Shown: piece by piece, positions 52,413-61,192 of the stretch | Numbering within the stretch: the first letter of the stretch is position 1 | Layout of the letters: every line of letters starts with the position of its first letter | Source of the DNA: Roseomonas sp. CECT 9278 | GTDB taxonomy: Bacteria > Pseudomonadota > Alphaproteobacteria > Acetobacterales > Acetobacteraceae | Direction: 5' to 3' | NCBI RefSeq assembly: GCF_918698155.1 | Contig: NZ_CAKKLX010000004.1 | Location: forward strand, 124,001-188,000 | Length of the DNA: 64,000 nucleotides | Program-made: the position numbers and the translations under genes | The notes under the pieces: model-generated | The model's input: only the letters and a program-made list of their open reading frames with translations | What the model was told of the DNA's origin: nothing | Databases searched by the model: none

Positions 52413-53257
52413 GCGGCAACCTGCAGTCCTGGGTCGGCCGCACGCGGCGCGTCGCCGATGAAATGGCCACGCCGCTGGTGCGCCGCATGGCGGCGCTGAC
52501 CGATCGCGCGGGCCTGGACCTGGCGCGCGGCGCCGAGGTGCCGAACCATTGGCTCTGCCTGCTGTTCGACGATGCCGCGCCGCAGGCCGCGCTGGGTCCG
52601 GACGGGCATCCCACTACCGGCGATTTCCTGCCGCCCGTGCCGCTGCCGCGCCGCATGCTGGGTGGGCGTCGCCTCACCTACACCACGCCGCCGCGCATCG
52701 GCGATGCGCTGGACCGCGAGACGATGATCGCCGCCATCACGCCCAAGGTCGGTCGCAGCGGCGCGCTGATCTTCGTCACGCTGCGCCACAGCATCACCCG
52801 TGGCAACGAGGTGATCGCCGTCGAGGAGCAGGACATCGCCTACCTGGAGGCCAAGCGCAACGCGCCTGAGCCGAAGGGCGAGAAGCCAGCACCGGCGCCC
52901 ATCGCCGCCTGGCGCGACGCCTTCGCGCCCGACCCCGTGATGCTGTTCCGCTATTCCGCGCTGCAATTCAACGGCCACCGCATCCACTACGATGCCGACT
53001 ATGCGCGCGATGGCGAGGGCTATCCCGCGCTGGTGGTGAATGGCGGCGTCACCACGCTGTTCCTGCTGGAGGCCGCGCTGCGCCGCCAGCCCGGCGCGCA
53101 GGTGCTCTCCACCGCATCGCGCACCATGAACCCGCTGTTCTGCGGCCGCAGCGCGACACTGTGCGGCACCGCGCCCGACGCGCAGGGCCGCAGCATCCTG
53201 TGGGCCGAGGACGACACCGGCGCCATGGCGCTGCGCATCGAGGCGAGGATCGGCTGA
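52409..53257 (+). CDS. MaoC/HTD2-type acyl-CoA hydratase, second copy
   Basis: 282-residue double-hotdog hydratase, paralogous to 44263. It has LQSWVGRTRRV, FLPPVPLPRRMLGGRR and the active-site strand FNGHRIHYDADYARDGEGYPALVVNGGVT. The linker is proline/lysine-rich (APEPKGEKPAPAP). It sits before a CaiB CoA transferase (TGATG overlap), so an acyl-CoA made by the transferase may be hydrated here. Start at ATG 52409, overlapping the hydrolase stop. Confidence 0.8.
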   Translation: MSGNLQSWVGRTRRVADEMATPLVRRMAALTDRAGLDLARGAEVPNHWLCLLFDDAAPQAALGPDGHPTTGDFLPPVPLPRRMLGGRRLTYTTPPRIGDALDRETMIAAITPKVGRSGALIFVTLRHSITRGNEVIAVEEQDIAYLEAKRNAPEPKGEKPAPAPIAAWRDAFAPDPVMLFRYSALQFNGHRIHYDADYARDGEGYPALVVNGGVTTLFLLEAALRRQPGAQVLSTASRTMNPLFCGRSATLCGTAPDAQGRSILWAEDDTGAMALRIEARIG

Positions 53258-54462
53258 TGGCGGGACCGCTCGATGGCGTTCGCGTGCTGGATCTCTCGGC
53301 CGTGGTGGTCGGGCCGATCTGCACGCATGCGCTGTGCGAACAGGGGGCCGAGGTCATCAAAGTCGAGGCACCACCGACCGGCGACCTGCTCCGCACCCTC
53401 GCCGGCAAGGGCCGCAGCGCCGGGATGAACGGCAAGTTCCTCAATTTCAACCGCGGCAAGAAGTCGATCGCGATCGACCTCAAGAAGCCGGCGGGCATGG
53501 CCGCGCTGAAGCGGCTGGCGGCGACGGTGGATGTGTTCGTCACCAACATCCGCCCCGACGCGCAGGCGCGGCTCGGCGTCGATGCCGTTGCGTTGCGCGC
53601 GCTCGCGCCGCGGCTGATCCATTGTTCCATCACCGGCTTCGGCAGCGGCGGCCCCTATGCCGGGCGCGCCGCCTACGACACCGTCATCCAGGGTGCCTCG
53701 GGCGTGGCGGGCACCTTCGCGGCCTCGACCGGGGAGCCGCGCTATGTGCCGTTTCTCGTGGCGGATCACACGGTCGGGCTGATCGCAGCGCAGCTCATCG
53801 GCTTCGCGCTGTACCGGCGCGAGAAGACCGGCGTGGGCGAGGCGATCGAGGTGCCGATGTTCGAGAACATGGCCGCCTACATCATGCAGGAGCACCTGGG
53901 CGCGGCGTCCTTCCGCCCACCGCTCGGCCCGCCGGGCGACCATCGCGTGCTCAGCCCCGACGGCAAGCCGCTGCCGACCAAGGATGGCTTCGTCTGCATC
54001 AGCGCGAACACCGACGCGCAGGCGCATGCCTTCTTCGATGCGATCGGGCGGCCGGAACTGAAGGCGGACCCGCGCTTCGCCAAGGTCGCCCAGCGCGTGC
54101 AGCACACCAAGGAATACTTCCACATCCGCGCGACCTCGCTGGGCGGGCGCACCACGGCGGAATGGCTCGACATCTTCGACCGGATGGATGTGCCGGCATC
54201 GCCCTACAACACGCTGGCCTCGCTGCCCGACGACCCGCATCTGCGCGCGGTCGGCATGGTGCGGGAGGAAGACCACCCGACCGAGGGCGCCACGATCGCG
54301 ATCGGCGCGCCCAACCGCTTCTCCGGCGGCAACGCGCCGCCGCGCCCGCCCGCCCCGCGCCTGGGCGCGGACGGCGCCGCCGTGCTGGCCGAGGCCGGGC
54401 TGACGACGCAAGACATCGACGCGCTGCGCCACGACGGCGTGCTGATCGAGGGAACGCCATGA
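53257..54462 (+). CDS. CaiB/BaiF CoA transferase (family III), copy 1
   Basis: 401-residue family III CoA transferase moving CoA between carboxylic acids. The N-terminal GVRVLDLSAVVVGPICTHALCEQGAEVIKVE is the nucleotide-binding part, NFNRGKKSIAIDLKKP follows, and the catalytic aspartate is in the GRAAYDTVIQGASG strand. The C-terminal part has DGFVCISANTDAQ. ATG 53257 shares one base with the hydratase stop. A second, different CaiB gene lies two genes downstream. Acceptor not determined. Confidence 0.88.
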   Translation: MAGPLDGVRVLDLSAVVVGPICTHALCEQGAEVIKVEAPPTGDLLRTLAGKGRSAGMNGKFLNFNRGKKSIAIDLKKPAGMAALKRLAATVDVFVTNIRPDAQARLGVDAVALRALAPRLIHCSITGFGSGGPYAGRAAYDTVIQGASGVAGTFAASTGEPRYVPFLVADHTVGLIAAQLIGFALYRREKTGVGEAIEVPMFENMAAYIMQEHLGAASFRPPLGPPGDHRVLSPDGKPLPTKDGFVCISANTDAQAHAFFDAIGRPELKADPRFAKVAQRVQHTKEYFHIRATSLGGRTTAEWLDIFDRMDVPASPYNTLASLPDDPHLRAVGMVREEDHPTEGATIAIGAPNRFSGGNAPPRPPAPRLGADGAAVLAEAGLTTQDIDALRHDGVLIEGTP

Positions 54463-55421
54463 ACCGCCGCACCATCATCGCCGCCGCCACGCTGCTGCCC
54501 GTCGCCGCACCGCGCGCGCAACCCGCCTGGCCGGACCGCCCGGTGCGCCTGGTGGTGCCCTTCACGCCAGGCGGGTCCACCGACATCCTGGCGCGCGCGA
54601 TGGGCCAGCGGCTCGGCGAGGTGTTCGGCCAGCCCTTCATCGTCGACAACCGCCCCGGCGCCGGCGGCACGGTGGGATCGGAGCAGGTCTACCGCGCCGC
54701 GCCCGACGGCCAGACCCTGATGATGGGCCACATCGGCACGCTCGCCTGCAACCCGTCGCTCTATCGCAACCTGACCTTCGACACGGCGCGCTTCGAACCT
54801 GTCGCGCTGGTGGCGAATGTCGCGAATTTCCTGGTGGTGACGAACGGCCTGGCGGCGCGCGACGTGCCCGCCCTGGTCGCGCTGGCGAAAGCGCAGCCCG
54901 GCGACCTGACCTATGGCAGCGGCGGCAATGGCAGCGCGGCGCATATCGCGATGGTCGCCTTCAACGAGGCGACCGGCACCGAGATGACGCATGTGCCCTA
55001 TCGCGGCACCGGCCCGATGCTGACCGACCTGATCGCCGGCACCATCAAGCTGACCATGACCGGCGGGCCGCCGGCGCTGCCGCCGGTGCGCGCGGGGCAG
55101 TTGCGCGCGCTGGGCATCTCCTCGCGCGAACGCCTGCCGAGTGCCAACGACATCCCGACCGTCGCATCGCAGGGCGTCGCGGGGTTCGAGGCGCTGCAAT
55201 GGTACGGGATCGTCGCGCCGCCCGGCACGCCGGCCGCGATCGTCACGCGGCTGAACGAGGCCTGCAACCGCATCCTGGGCGAAGCGGCCTTCCGTGCGCG
55301 CCTGGAGACCGAGGGCGCGGTGGCCGACCCGATGACCCCCGCGGCCTTCGGCGACTACATCGCCCGCGAACGCGAACGCTGGGGCGCGCTGATCCGCCGC
55401 AACAATGTGAGCCTCGGCTGA
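54459..55421 (+). CDS. Bug/TTT-family solute-binding protein
   Basis: 320-residue periplasmic receptor with an NRRTIIAAATLL signal start. Mature hallmarks are RPVRLVVPFTPGGSTDILARA, VDNRPGAGGTVGSEQVY, TYGSGGNGSAAHIAMVA and HVPYRGTGPML. Lying between two CoA transferases in one operon, it may deliver the acid that is activated. ATG 54459 overlaps the CaiB stop (ATGA), and its TGA overlaps the next ATG by one base. Confidence 0.9.
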   Translation: MNRRTIIAAATLLPVAAPRAQPAWPDRPVRLVVPFTPGGSTDILARAMGQRLGEVFGQPFIVDNRPGAGGTVGSEQVYRAAPDGQTLMMGHIGTLACNPSLYRNLTFDTARFEPVALVANVANFLVVTNGLAARDVPALVALAKAQPGDLTYGSGGNGSAAHIAMVAFNEATGTEMTHVPYRGTGPMLTDLIAGTIKLTMTGGPPALPPVRAGQLRALGISSRERLPSANDIPTVASQGVAGFEALQWYGIVAPPGTPAAIVTRLNEACNRILGEAAFRARLETEGAVADPMTPAAFGDYIARERERWGALIRRNNVSLG

Positions 55422-56608
55422 TGACCCGTCCCTTCGAAGGCATCCGCATCATCGATGCGACGCATGTGCTGGCCGGGCCTTTCGCGGCGTATCAGCTGGC
55501 GCTGCTCGGCGCCGACGTGATCAAGGTCGAGCACCCCGACGACCCGGACCAGAGTCGCGGTTCGGGCGGCGACTGGGACCTCAACCGCGCCGGCATGGGC
55601 ACGTATTTCCTGACGCAGGGGTCGAACAAGCGGTCGCTGACGCTCGACCTGAAGCAGGCGGCGGCGCGCGAAGTGTTCAAGCGCCTGGTCGCGCAGGCCG
55701 ATGTGCTGGTCGAGAACTACCGCCCCGGCGCCTTCGAGGCGCTAGGCCTGGGCTACGATGCGATGGCCGCGCTGAACCCGCGGCTGATCTATTGCTCGAT
55801 GTCGGCCTTCGGCCAAAGCGGGCCGCGCGGCGGGCAGACCGCCTATGACCATGTGATCCAGGCGACGTCGGGCATCATGGCCTGCACCGGCACGGCGGAG
55901 GTCAACCCGCTCAAGCTCGGCGCGCCGGCCATCGACTATGCGACCGGCACGATGGGCGCGTTTGCCTTGTCCGCCGCGCTGTTCCAGCGCGAACGCACCG
56001 GGCGCGGGCAGCGCATCGACATGGCGATGCTGGATGTCGCGATGATGATGATGGCATCGCACGTCACCGCCCATTCGCGCACCGGCAAGCCGGCGCGCCC
56101 GCGCGGCAACGACCATGAGTACGCGACCAATTCCGCCTATCCGACCATGGACGGGATGGTGATGCTGGGCGCGTCGAACCTGCGCCAGCAGAAGCGGTTG
56201 TGGGCGGCGCTCGGCCGGCCGGAGATGGCCAAGGCGCGCAACGAGGACCGCGTATCCGACCGCGCGAACGAAGCCGCGGCACTGCGCGAGATCCTCGCCA
56301 CCCGGAGCGCCGACGAATGGGAAGCCTTCCTGCAGTCGCGCCACGTCCCGGCCGCGCGCGTGCGCCGCATGGACGAGGCGCTGGCCGACCCGCACATCGC
56401 CTCCCGCAACCTGGTGCATCGTTTCGACGAAGCGGAGGGCGTCGCCGGCCCCTTCGCGGTGCCGGCCGCCGCCTTCGGCTTCGCCCATGGCGGCCCGCGC
56501 ATCGATGCGCCGCCGCGCCCGCTGGGTGCGGACACCGATGCCATCCTGGCCGAACTCGGCTACGACGACGCGGCCCGCGCCGCGCTGCGCGACACCCGCG
56601 CGATCTAA
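55421..56608 (+). CDS. CaiB/BaiF CoA transferase (family III), copy 2
   Basis: 395-residue family III CoA transferase. The start GIRIIDATHVLAGPFAAYQLALLGADVIKVE, SNKRSLTLDLKQ, VLVENYRPGAFEALG, and the catalytic aspartate in GQTAYDHVIQATSG are visible. The methionine-rich helix MAMLDVAMMMMASHV and HEYATNSAYPTMDG belong to the family C-terminal domain. It differs enough from copy 1 to have its own acceptor. ATG 55421 overlaps the Bug stop (TGATG). Confidence 0.88.
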   Translation: MTRPFEGIRIIDATHVLAGPFAAYQLALLGADVIKVEHPDDPDQSRGSGGDWDLNRAGMGTYFLTQGSNKRSLTLDLKQAAAREVFKRLVAQADVLVENYRPGAFEALGLGYDAMAALNPRLIYCSMSAFGQSGPRGGQTAYDHVIQATSGIMACTGTAEVNPLKLGAPAIDYATGTMGAFALSAALFQRERTGRGQRIDMAMLDVAMMMMASHVTAHSRTGKPARPRGNDHEYATNSAYPTMDGMVMLGASNLRQQKRLWAALGRPEMAKARNEDRVSDRANEAAALREILATRSADEWEAFLQSRHVPAARVRRMDEALADPHIASRNLVHRFDEAEGVAGPFAVPAAAFGFAHGGPRIDAPPRPLGADTDAILAELGYDDAARAALRDTRAI

Positions 56609-56618
56609 GGACACGCCC

Positions 56619-56993
56619 ATGGCCCGCTTCACCTTCGACCACATTCATCTGCGCAGCCCCGACATCGAGGCGACCGCCGCCTTCTACGAACGCATCTTCG
56701 GCGTGACGCTCACGCGCAGCCCGCAGCGCATCGACTTCAAGCTGGGCGGCCAGCCGGTCTTCGTCTCGCCGATCAACGACCCCGCGACGGGTGAGGCGCC
56801 GTCCTCGCCCTATCGCGGGCTGGAGCACATCGGCCTGGCGGTGACCGGCATCGACGCCATCGTGGCGGAGATGAAGGCGCAGGGCGTCGAGTTCACGATG
56901 GAGCCGAACACCATCCGCCCGGGCGTGCGGATCGCCTTCCTGCGCGGCCCCGAGAACATCGCGATCGAACTGCTGGAACGGAGCGCGGCCTGA
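56619..56993 (+). CDS. VOC/glyoxalase-type domain protein
   Basis: 124-residue single vicinal-oxygen-chelate unit (two beta-alpha-beta-beta-beta motifs). The start FTFDHIHLRSPDIEATAAFYERIFG gives the first metal His, and GLEHIGLAVTGIDAIV and the C-terminal ENIAIELLE glutamate complete the pattern. Likely a metal-dependent isomerase, epimerase or lyase for a CoA or keto-acid intermediate. It follows the CoA transferase by ten bases with an AAGG ribosome site, and is probably the last gene of the operon. Confidence 0.8.
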   Translation: MARFTFDHIHLRSPDIEATAAFYERIFGVTLTRSPQRIDFKLGGQPVFVSPINDPATGEAPSSPYRGLEHIGLAVTGIDAIVAEMKAQGVEFTMEPNTIRPGVRIAFLRGPENIAIELLERSAA

Positions 56994-58249
56994 GCCCGTC
57001 CGATGCGCGCAGCGGCGCCGGACGCGACGCGCTGAACCGGCCCGACCCGGCACGGCGTGTCATCGTCATCGGCGCCGGCCCGGCCGGGCTGATGGCGGCG
57101 GAGGCGGCCGCGCAATCCGGCGCCGCCGTCGCCGTGCTGGACCACATGCCCTCGATCGCGCGCAAGCTGCTGATCGCCGGGCGCGGCGGGCTGAACCTGA
57201 CGCATTCCGAACCGCTGGAGACTTTCCTCGACCGCTACGGCCCGGCGCGCGAAGCACTGGAACGCTTCATCCGCGCTTTCCCGCCCGAGGCGCTGGTCGC
57301 CTGGTGCGACGCGCTCGGCCAGCCGACCTTCATAGGGAGTTCGGGGCGGGTGTTTCCGCGCGCGATGAAGGCCTCGCCGCTGCTGCGCGCCTGGCTGGCG
57401 CGGCTGGCGTCGCTCGGCGTGGCGATCCGCCCGCGCCATCGCTGGACGGGCTTCGCGCAGGATGGCGCGCTGCGCTTCGCCACACCGGATGGCGAGCGGC
57501 TGGAACGCCCCGACGCCACGGTGTTGGCCCTGGGCGGCGCGTCCTGGCCGCGGCTCGGGTCCGATGGCGCTTGGACGGCGCTGCTGCCGGATGTCGCGAT
57601 CGCGCCGCTGCGCGCGTCCAACATGGGCTTCGCGGTGAGCTGGTCGGACCACCTGCGCACGCGCTTCGCCGGCACGCCGCTGAAGCGCATCGCGCTGTCA
57701 TTCGGCGGCGCGACCACGCGCGGCGAGGCCATGATCACCGCGCAGGGCATCGAGGGCGGCGCGGTCTACGCGCTCTCCGCCGCCTTGCGCGACACCATCG
57801 CCGCGCAAGGCTGCGCGACGCTGTACATCGACATGCGCCCGGACATCGACCGCGACGCGCTGGCACAGCGCATCAACGCGCGTCCAGGCGCCGTCACGCT
57901 GTCCAACCACCTGCGCCGCGCGGCGGGGCTTGCTCCGGTGGCCATCGCGCTGGTCCAGGAAGCGTTGCACCACGGCGCGCCACGCAACGACCTGGCCGCG
58001 CTGGTCAAGGCGCTGCCCGTCACGCTGGCGGCGCCCTTCCCCATCGCGCGGGCCATCTCCTCGGCCGGCGGCATCGCCTGGTCGGAACTGGATGGCGGGC
58101 TGATGCTGCGCCGCCACCCCGGCATCTTCGCTTGCGGCGAGATGCTCGACTGGGAAGCGCCGACCGGTGGCTATTTGCTGCAGGCCTGCTTCGCCACCGG
58201 CCGCGCGGCGGGGCTTACAGCGGCTCGCCCGCCCCCAGACCGTCCGTAG
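56990..58249 (+). CDS. FAD-dependent oxidoreductase (TIGR03862-type flavoprotein), non-standard start
   Basis: About 400-residue flavoprotein of the HI0933/BaiN-like group. The FAD motif VIVIGAGPAGLMAAEAAAQSG, the GRGGLNLTHSE loop, GSSGRVFPRAMKAS, ALGGASWPRLGSDGAW and the C-terminal GGIAWSELDGG, CGEMLDWEAPTGGYLLQ are all present. The first in-frame ATG (57092) lies inside the FAD motif. The open frame upstream has only CTG codons at 56990 (overlapping the VOC stop as CTGA) or 57032; I used 56990. The 3' end overlaps the convergent M20-type gene by 35 bases. Confidence 0.7.
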   Translation: MSPSDARSGAGRDALNRPDPARRVIVIGAGPAGLMAAEAAAQSGAAVAVLDHMPSIARKLLIAGRGGLNLTHSEPLETFLDRYGPAREALERFIRAFPPEALVAWCDALGQPTFIGSSGRVFPRAMKASPLLRAWLARLASLGVAIRPRHRWTGFAQDGALRFATPDGERLERPDATVLALGGASWPRLGSDGAWTALLPDVAIAPLRASNMGFAVSWSDHLRTRFAGTPLKRIALSFGGATTRGEAMITAQGIEGGAVYALSAALRDTIAAQGCATLYIDMRPDIDRDALAQRINARPGAVTLSNHLRRAAGLAPVAIALVQEALHHGAPRNDLAALVKALPVTLAAPFPIARAISSAGGIAWSELDGGLMLRRHPGIFACGEMLDWEAPTGGYLLQACFATGRAAGLTAARPPPDRP

Positions 58250-59816
58250 GCGTCGGCACGCACCATTCCTCGCCGCGCGGGGTGGTGACGTATTCGGGCC
58301 ACTTCATGTCGACCGGCGCGGCGAAATCCCGCGGCAGCAACGGCGCCACCCATTTCGACCCGCCCATGCCGCCGCCGGTGCGCTCGCGCCATTCGGCCTG
58401 CGCGGCGTCCAGCAGGCCGGGCTTCGCCACCAGGTCCACCAGAGTCAGCGCCATCGTCCTGGCGGCGACGAACATCCCCGGGTCGATCGCCGCCGGCAGC
58501 CCGCCGAGCGCGTTGTAGGACCACATCGGGTAGTCGTAATCCGCATCCGGCGCGCGCAGCCGCGGGCGCGCGGTCAGCAGCCGCACCGTGGGGCAGTGCC
58601 AGCAGAATTCGACATAGTCGTCGGCCGACAAATGATGCTGCCAGGGCGGCAGGAAGTGGCGCATGCCGGCCTCGAATTCCGCCGGGTCGGTCAGCTTCGT
58701 GTTGGCGGGCGAGAACGGATCGTCCATCGGCGCCAGGCCGAGGTTCGCCTGGATCTCCCGCGCGAATCCCTTCGCCGCGTCGCCATAGGCGGGCGGGCCG
58801 ACCTCCCGCAGGTTCGCCCAGGTCGCGTCCGTCAGCACCGTATTCGCGAGCCCCACGCGCGTCTTGGTCACCCAGCGCAGATGCGCCGTGCAGGCCGTCG
58901 CCATCGCCGCGGATCGCGCATTCGCCATCAGCACATTGGCGATCTGCTGCGCCATCGGCAGCGAGGGCGTGCGCCAGGAATACTGGATCTGCGTGAAGCG
59001 CGGCGCGAGGTTGTCCGATGTCGCATCGCCGCCATGCAGGATGCATTCGTTCAGCGTCCAGGCGCCCGCGTGGGGAAACATCGCCTCCTTGGTGTACTTC
59101 GTTGTCGTGTACATCAGGCACAGCGCGTCCGACGCACCGGGCGCGCGCGCAGCGGCATGGCCGACATCACGGATCGGCAGCAACGACTTGTCGATCCAGG
59201 TCTCGGGGCTGTCGCAGGTGAAGGTGATGACCGCGGACCAATAGGCGCCGAACTGCGTCTCGGCCGTCACGGTGTTCTGGAGGTGCGGGTGGTAGACCAC
59301 GGCGGCGTCCAGCCCGTCGTAGTAACCCTTCGCGGCATGCACGGGCTTCGACCCGCAGACCTTTTCGGCCGGTTCGCCGAACAGCACCAGCCGGCCCGGC
59401 GTGCCCGACGCCGACAGCGCGGCCTTCGCCGCGAGCACGGACGTCAGCGCCGCCGTGCCCAGCGAGGAATGCGGGTCGGTATGCCCCGCCGCATAGGGGT
59501 GCATGCCCGCACGCGGTTCGCGCCGCGGCACCACCGCCTGGCAGTTCCCCGGCACCGCGTCGTATTCCGAGAAGGACGCCAGCAGCGGCCCGCCCGCCCC
59601 CCAGCGCGCGACGAAGGCCGTGGGCATGCCGCCCGAGCCTTCCTCGACGTCGAACCCCTCGGCGCGCAGGAAATCCACATAGGCGCGGGCGGATTTGTAT
59701 TCGCGCCAGGCGGGCTCGGCGAAGCCCCAGATGCGTTCGTTGAACGCAGACATGCGCGCTTCATTCGCGCCGATCCAGTCGAGCGCCGCACGGCGCAGGG
59801 AAGGCAGGTCGGTCAT
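58215..59816 (-). CDS. M20 family amidohydrolase (AbgB-like)
   Basis: 533-residue zinc amidohydrolase related to aminobenzoyl-glutamate hydrolase subunit B. ASFSEYDAVPGNCQAVVPRRE and AAGHTDPHSSLGTAAL carry metal-site residues, and LVLFGEPAEKVCGSKPVHAAKGYYDGLDAAVVYHPH (part) is typical of the AbgB subgroup. The dimerisation domain follows. ATG 59816 is preceded by a 141-base gap that includes the 25-bp tandem repeat. The substrate is probably an N-acyl or peptide-like amide. Convergent with the flavoprotein. Confidence 0.82.
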   Translation of the reverse strand: MTDLPSLRRAALDWIGANEARMSAFNERIWGFAEPAWREYKSARAYVDFLRAEGFDVEEGSGGMPTAFVARWGAGGPLLASFSEYDAVPGNCQAVVPRREPRAGMHPYAAGHTDPHSSLGTAALTSVLAAKAALSASGTPGRLVLFGEPAEKVCGSKPVHAAKGYYDGLDAAVVYHPHLQNTVTAETQFGAYWSAVITFTCDSPETWIDKSLLPIRDVGHAAARAPGASDALCLMYTTTKYTKEAMFPHAGAWTLNECILHGGDATSDNLAPRFTQIQYSWRTPSLPMAQQIANVLMANARSAAMATACTAHLRWVTKTRVGLANTVLTDATWANLREVGPPAYGDAAKGFAREIQANLGLAPMDDPFSPANTKLTDPAEFEAGMRHFLPPWQHHLSADDYVEFCWHCPTVRLLTARPRLRAPDADYDYPMWSYNALGGLPAAIDPGMFVAARTMALTLVDLVAKPGLLDAAQAEWRERTGGGMGGSKWVAPLLPRDFAAPVDMKWPEYVTTPRGEEWCVPTPTDGLGAGEPL

Positions 59817-59855
59817 CGCGGGATCCCCTCGGGCATCCCGCGATGATGCGTCGCG

Positions 59856-59930
59856 CCGCAGGCGCGCACCAGATGGGTCACCGCAGGCGCGCACCAGATG
59901 GGTCACCGCAGGCGCGCACCAGATGGGTCA
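59856..59930. repeat. Three perfect tandem copies of a 25-bp unit
   Basis: Units at 59856-59880, 59881-59905 and 59906-59930 are identical, and a fourth degenerate copy begins at 59931. The unit starts CCGCAGGCGCGCACC and ends AGATGGGTCA. It lies in the gap upstream of the M20-type gene and downstream of the DsbA-type gene. Copy number could vary by slippage. Confidence 0.9.
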
Positions 59931-59957
59931 CCGGAGGCGCGCGCCGGATGCCGTGCG

Positions 59958-60566
59958 CTATCCGCGCGCCAGCCGCCGCGCCACGAAGTCCAGCCGGTCC
60001 TGCCCCCAGAAGATGTCCTCGCCGATCACGTAGCCCGGCGCGCCGAACACGCCGCGGTCCAGCGCCGCCTGCGTGTCCGCCAGCCGCCGTTCCTGCCAGC
60101 GCGGCTCGGCGCCCAGCGCCATCACCGCCGGCGCATCCAGCCCGCATTCCGCGATCAGCGCGGCCAGCACGGCGGGGTCGGCGGGGTTCTGCTCCTCCTC
60201 CCACAGCGCCTTCAGCACGCGATGCGCGAGGCGGACCGCCGGCGCATCGCCCATCGTCTCGCGCAGCGCGATCACGCAGCCGCAGCCGGGCAGTTCATTG
60301 TGCGGAAAATGCTTCGGCTGGATGGTGATGGGAATGTCCAGCGCCTCGCGCCACCGCGCCAGTTCCTGCAACCGGTACGCCTGGCGCTGTGGCGAACGCT
60401 TGGGCAGCGGCAGCCCGCCGGAATTGGCGAAGATGGTGCCGAAATCCACCGGGAAGATCCGCAGCGTGGCGTTGTGCTGCGCCGCCAGTGCCTCGATCCG
60501 CGCGGCCCCCAGATGCGTCCAGGGCGAATTCAACGAGGCGTAGTAGTCGATATGCATGCGGCTCAC
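59958..60566 (-). CDS. 2-hydroxychromene-2-carboxylate isomerase-like DsbA-family protein
   Basis: 202-residue thioredoxin-fold protein of the DsbA/HCCA isomerase family. The active-site segment is IDYYASLNSPWTHLG with Ser in place of a redox cysteine, as in glutathione-dependent HCCA isomerases. The cis-proline region is GVFGAPGYVIGEDIFWGQDRLDFV. No signal peptide, so it is cytoplasmic and probably an aromatic-degradation or isomerase enzyme. A GTG start at 60566 overlaps the CoA transferase stop (GTGA); ATG 60557 is an alternative. Confidence 0.82.
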   Translation of the reverse strand: MSRMHIDYYASLNSPWTHLGAARIEALAAQHNATLRIFPVDFGTIFANSGGLPLPKRSPQRQAYRLQELARWREALDIPITIQPKHFPHNELPGCGCVIALRETMGDAPAVRLAHRVLKALWEEEQNPADPAVLAALIAECGLDAPAVMALGAEPRWQERRLADTQAALDRGVFGAPGYVIGEDIFWGQDRLDFVARRLARG

Positions 60567-61192
60567 TCCGTGACGGGACAGGCGGTGGCGGCGCGGACCT
60601 CGTCGAGGCTCACACCGGGTGCCAGGTCATGCACCTTGAACGCCTCGCCGGTCGGCGCAAACAGCCCCATTTCGGTCACCACCAGCGTGACCACCCCGCG
60701 CGCCGTGATGGGCAGCGTGCAGCGCGCGAGCAGCCGCGGCGTGCCGTCGCGCATGCGGTGCTCCAGCATCAGGAAGACCCGCTTCGCGCTGGCCGCGAGG
60801 TCCATCGCCCCGCCGATCACGCCACCCTTGGCCCCCTTCACCTTCCAGTTGGCGAAGTCGCCATTCGCCGCGGCCTCATACGACCCCAGCACCGTCACAT
60901 CGATCCGTCCGCCGCGGATCAGCGCGAAGCTGTCGGCATGGTCGACAATGGCGGCCCCAGGGTTCAGCGTGACGTGGCGACGGCTGGCATCGACCAGGTT
61001 CACATCTTCCTCGCCGGGGGCGGCGACCGGGCCGAAGCCGATCACGCCGTTCTCGGCATGGAAGGTGACCTCGCGGTCGCCCAGGTCCACATCGCAGACC
61101 AGCGTGGGCATGCCGACGCCGAGGTTGACGATCCAGCCATCCTGCAATTCGCGGCCGATGCGCTCGGCCATCTGCGGGCGGGTCCAGCTCAT
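60563..61192 (-). CDS. 3-oxoacid CoA-transferase subunit B (family I)
   Basis: 209-residue beta subunit of a two-subunit CoA transferase. The catalytic glutamate is in HAENGVIGFGP, and VNLGVGMPTLV and GGAMDLAASAKRV are conserved segments. The related enzymes act on succinyl-CoA and acetoacetate, 3-oxoadipate or glutaconate. Its ATG (61192) overlaps the alpha subunit stop (ATGA), and a DsbA-type isomerase is coupled downstream. A 3-oxoadipate-like aromatic pathway is a possibility, not proven. Confidence 0.88.
   Translation of the reverse strand: MSWTRPQMAERIGRELQDGWIVNLGVGMPTLVCDVDLGDREVTFHAENGVIGFGPVAAPGEEDVNLVDASRRHVTLNPGAAIVDHADSFALIRGGRIDVTVLGSYEAAANGDFANWKVKGAKGGVIGGAMDLAASAKRVFLMLEHRMRDGTPRLLARCTLPITARGVVTLVVTEMGLFAPTGEAFKVHDLAPGVSLDEVRAATACPVTE

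Noticed and set aside
59856-59930. CRISPR array
   Set aside because: The copies are directly adjacent with no spacers, and no cas gene is present.
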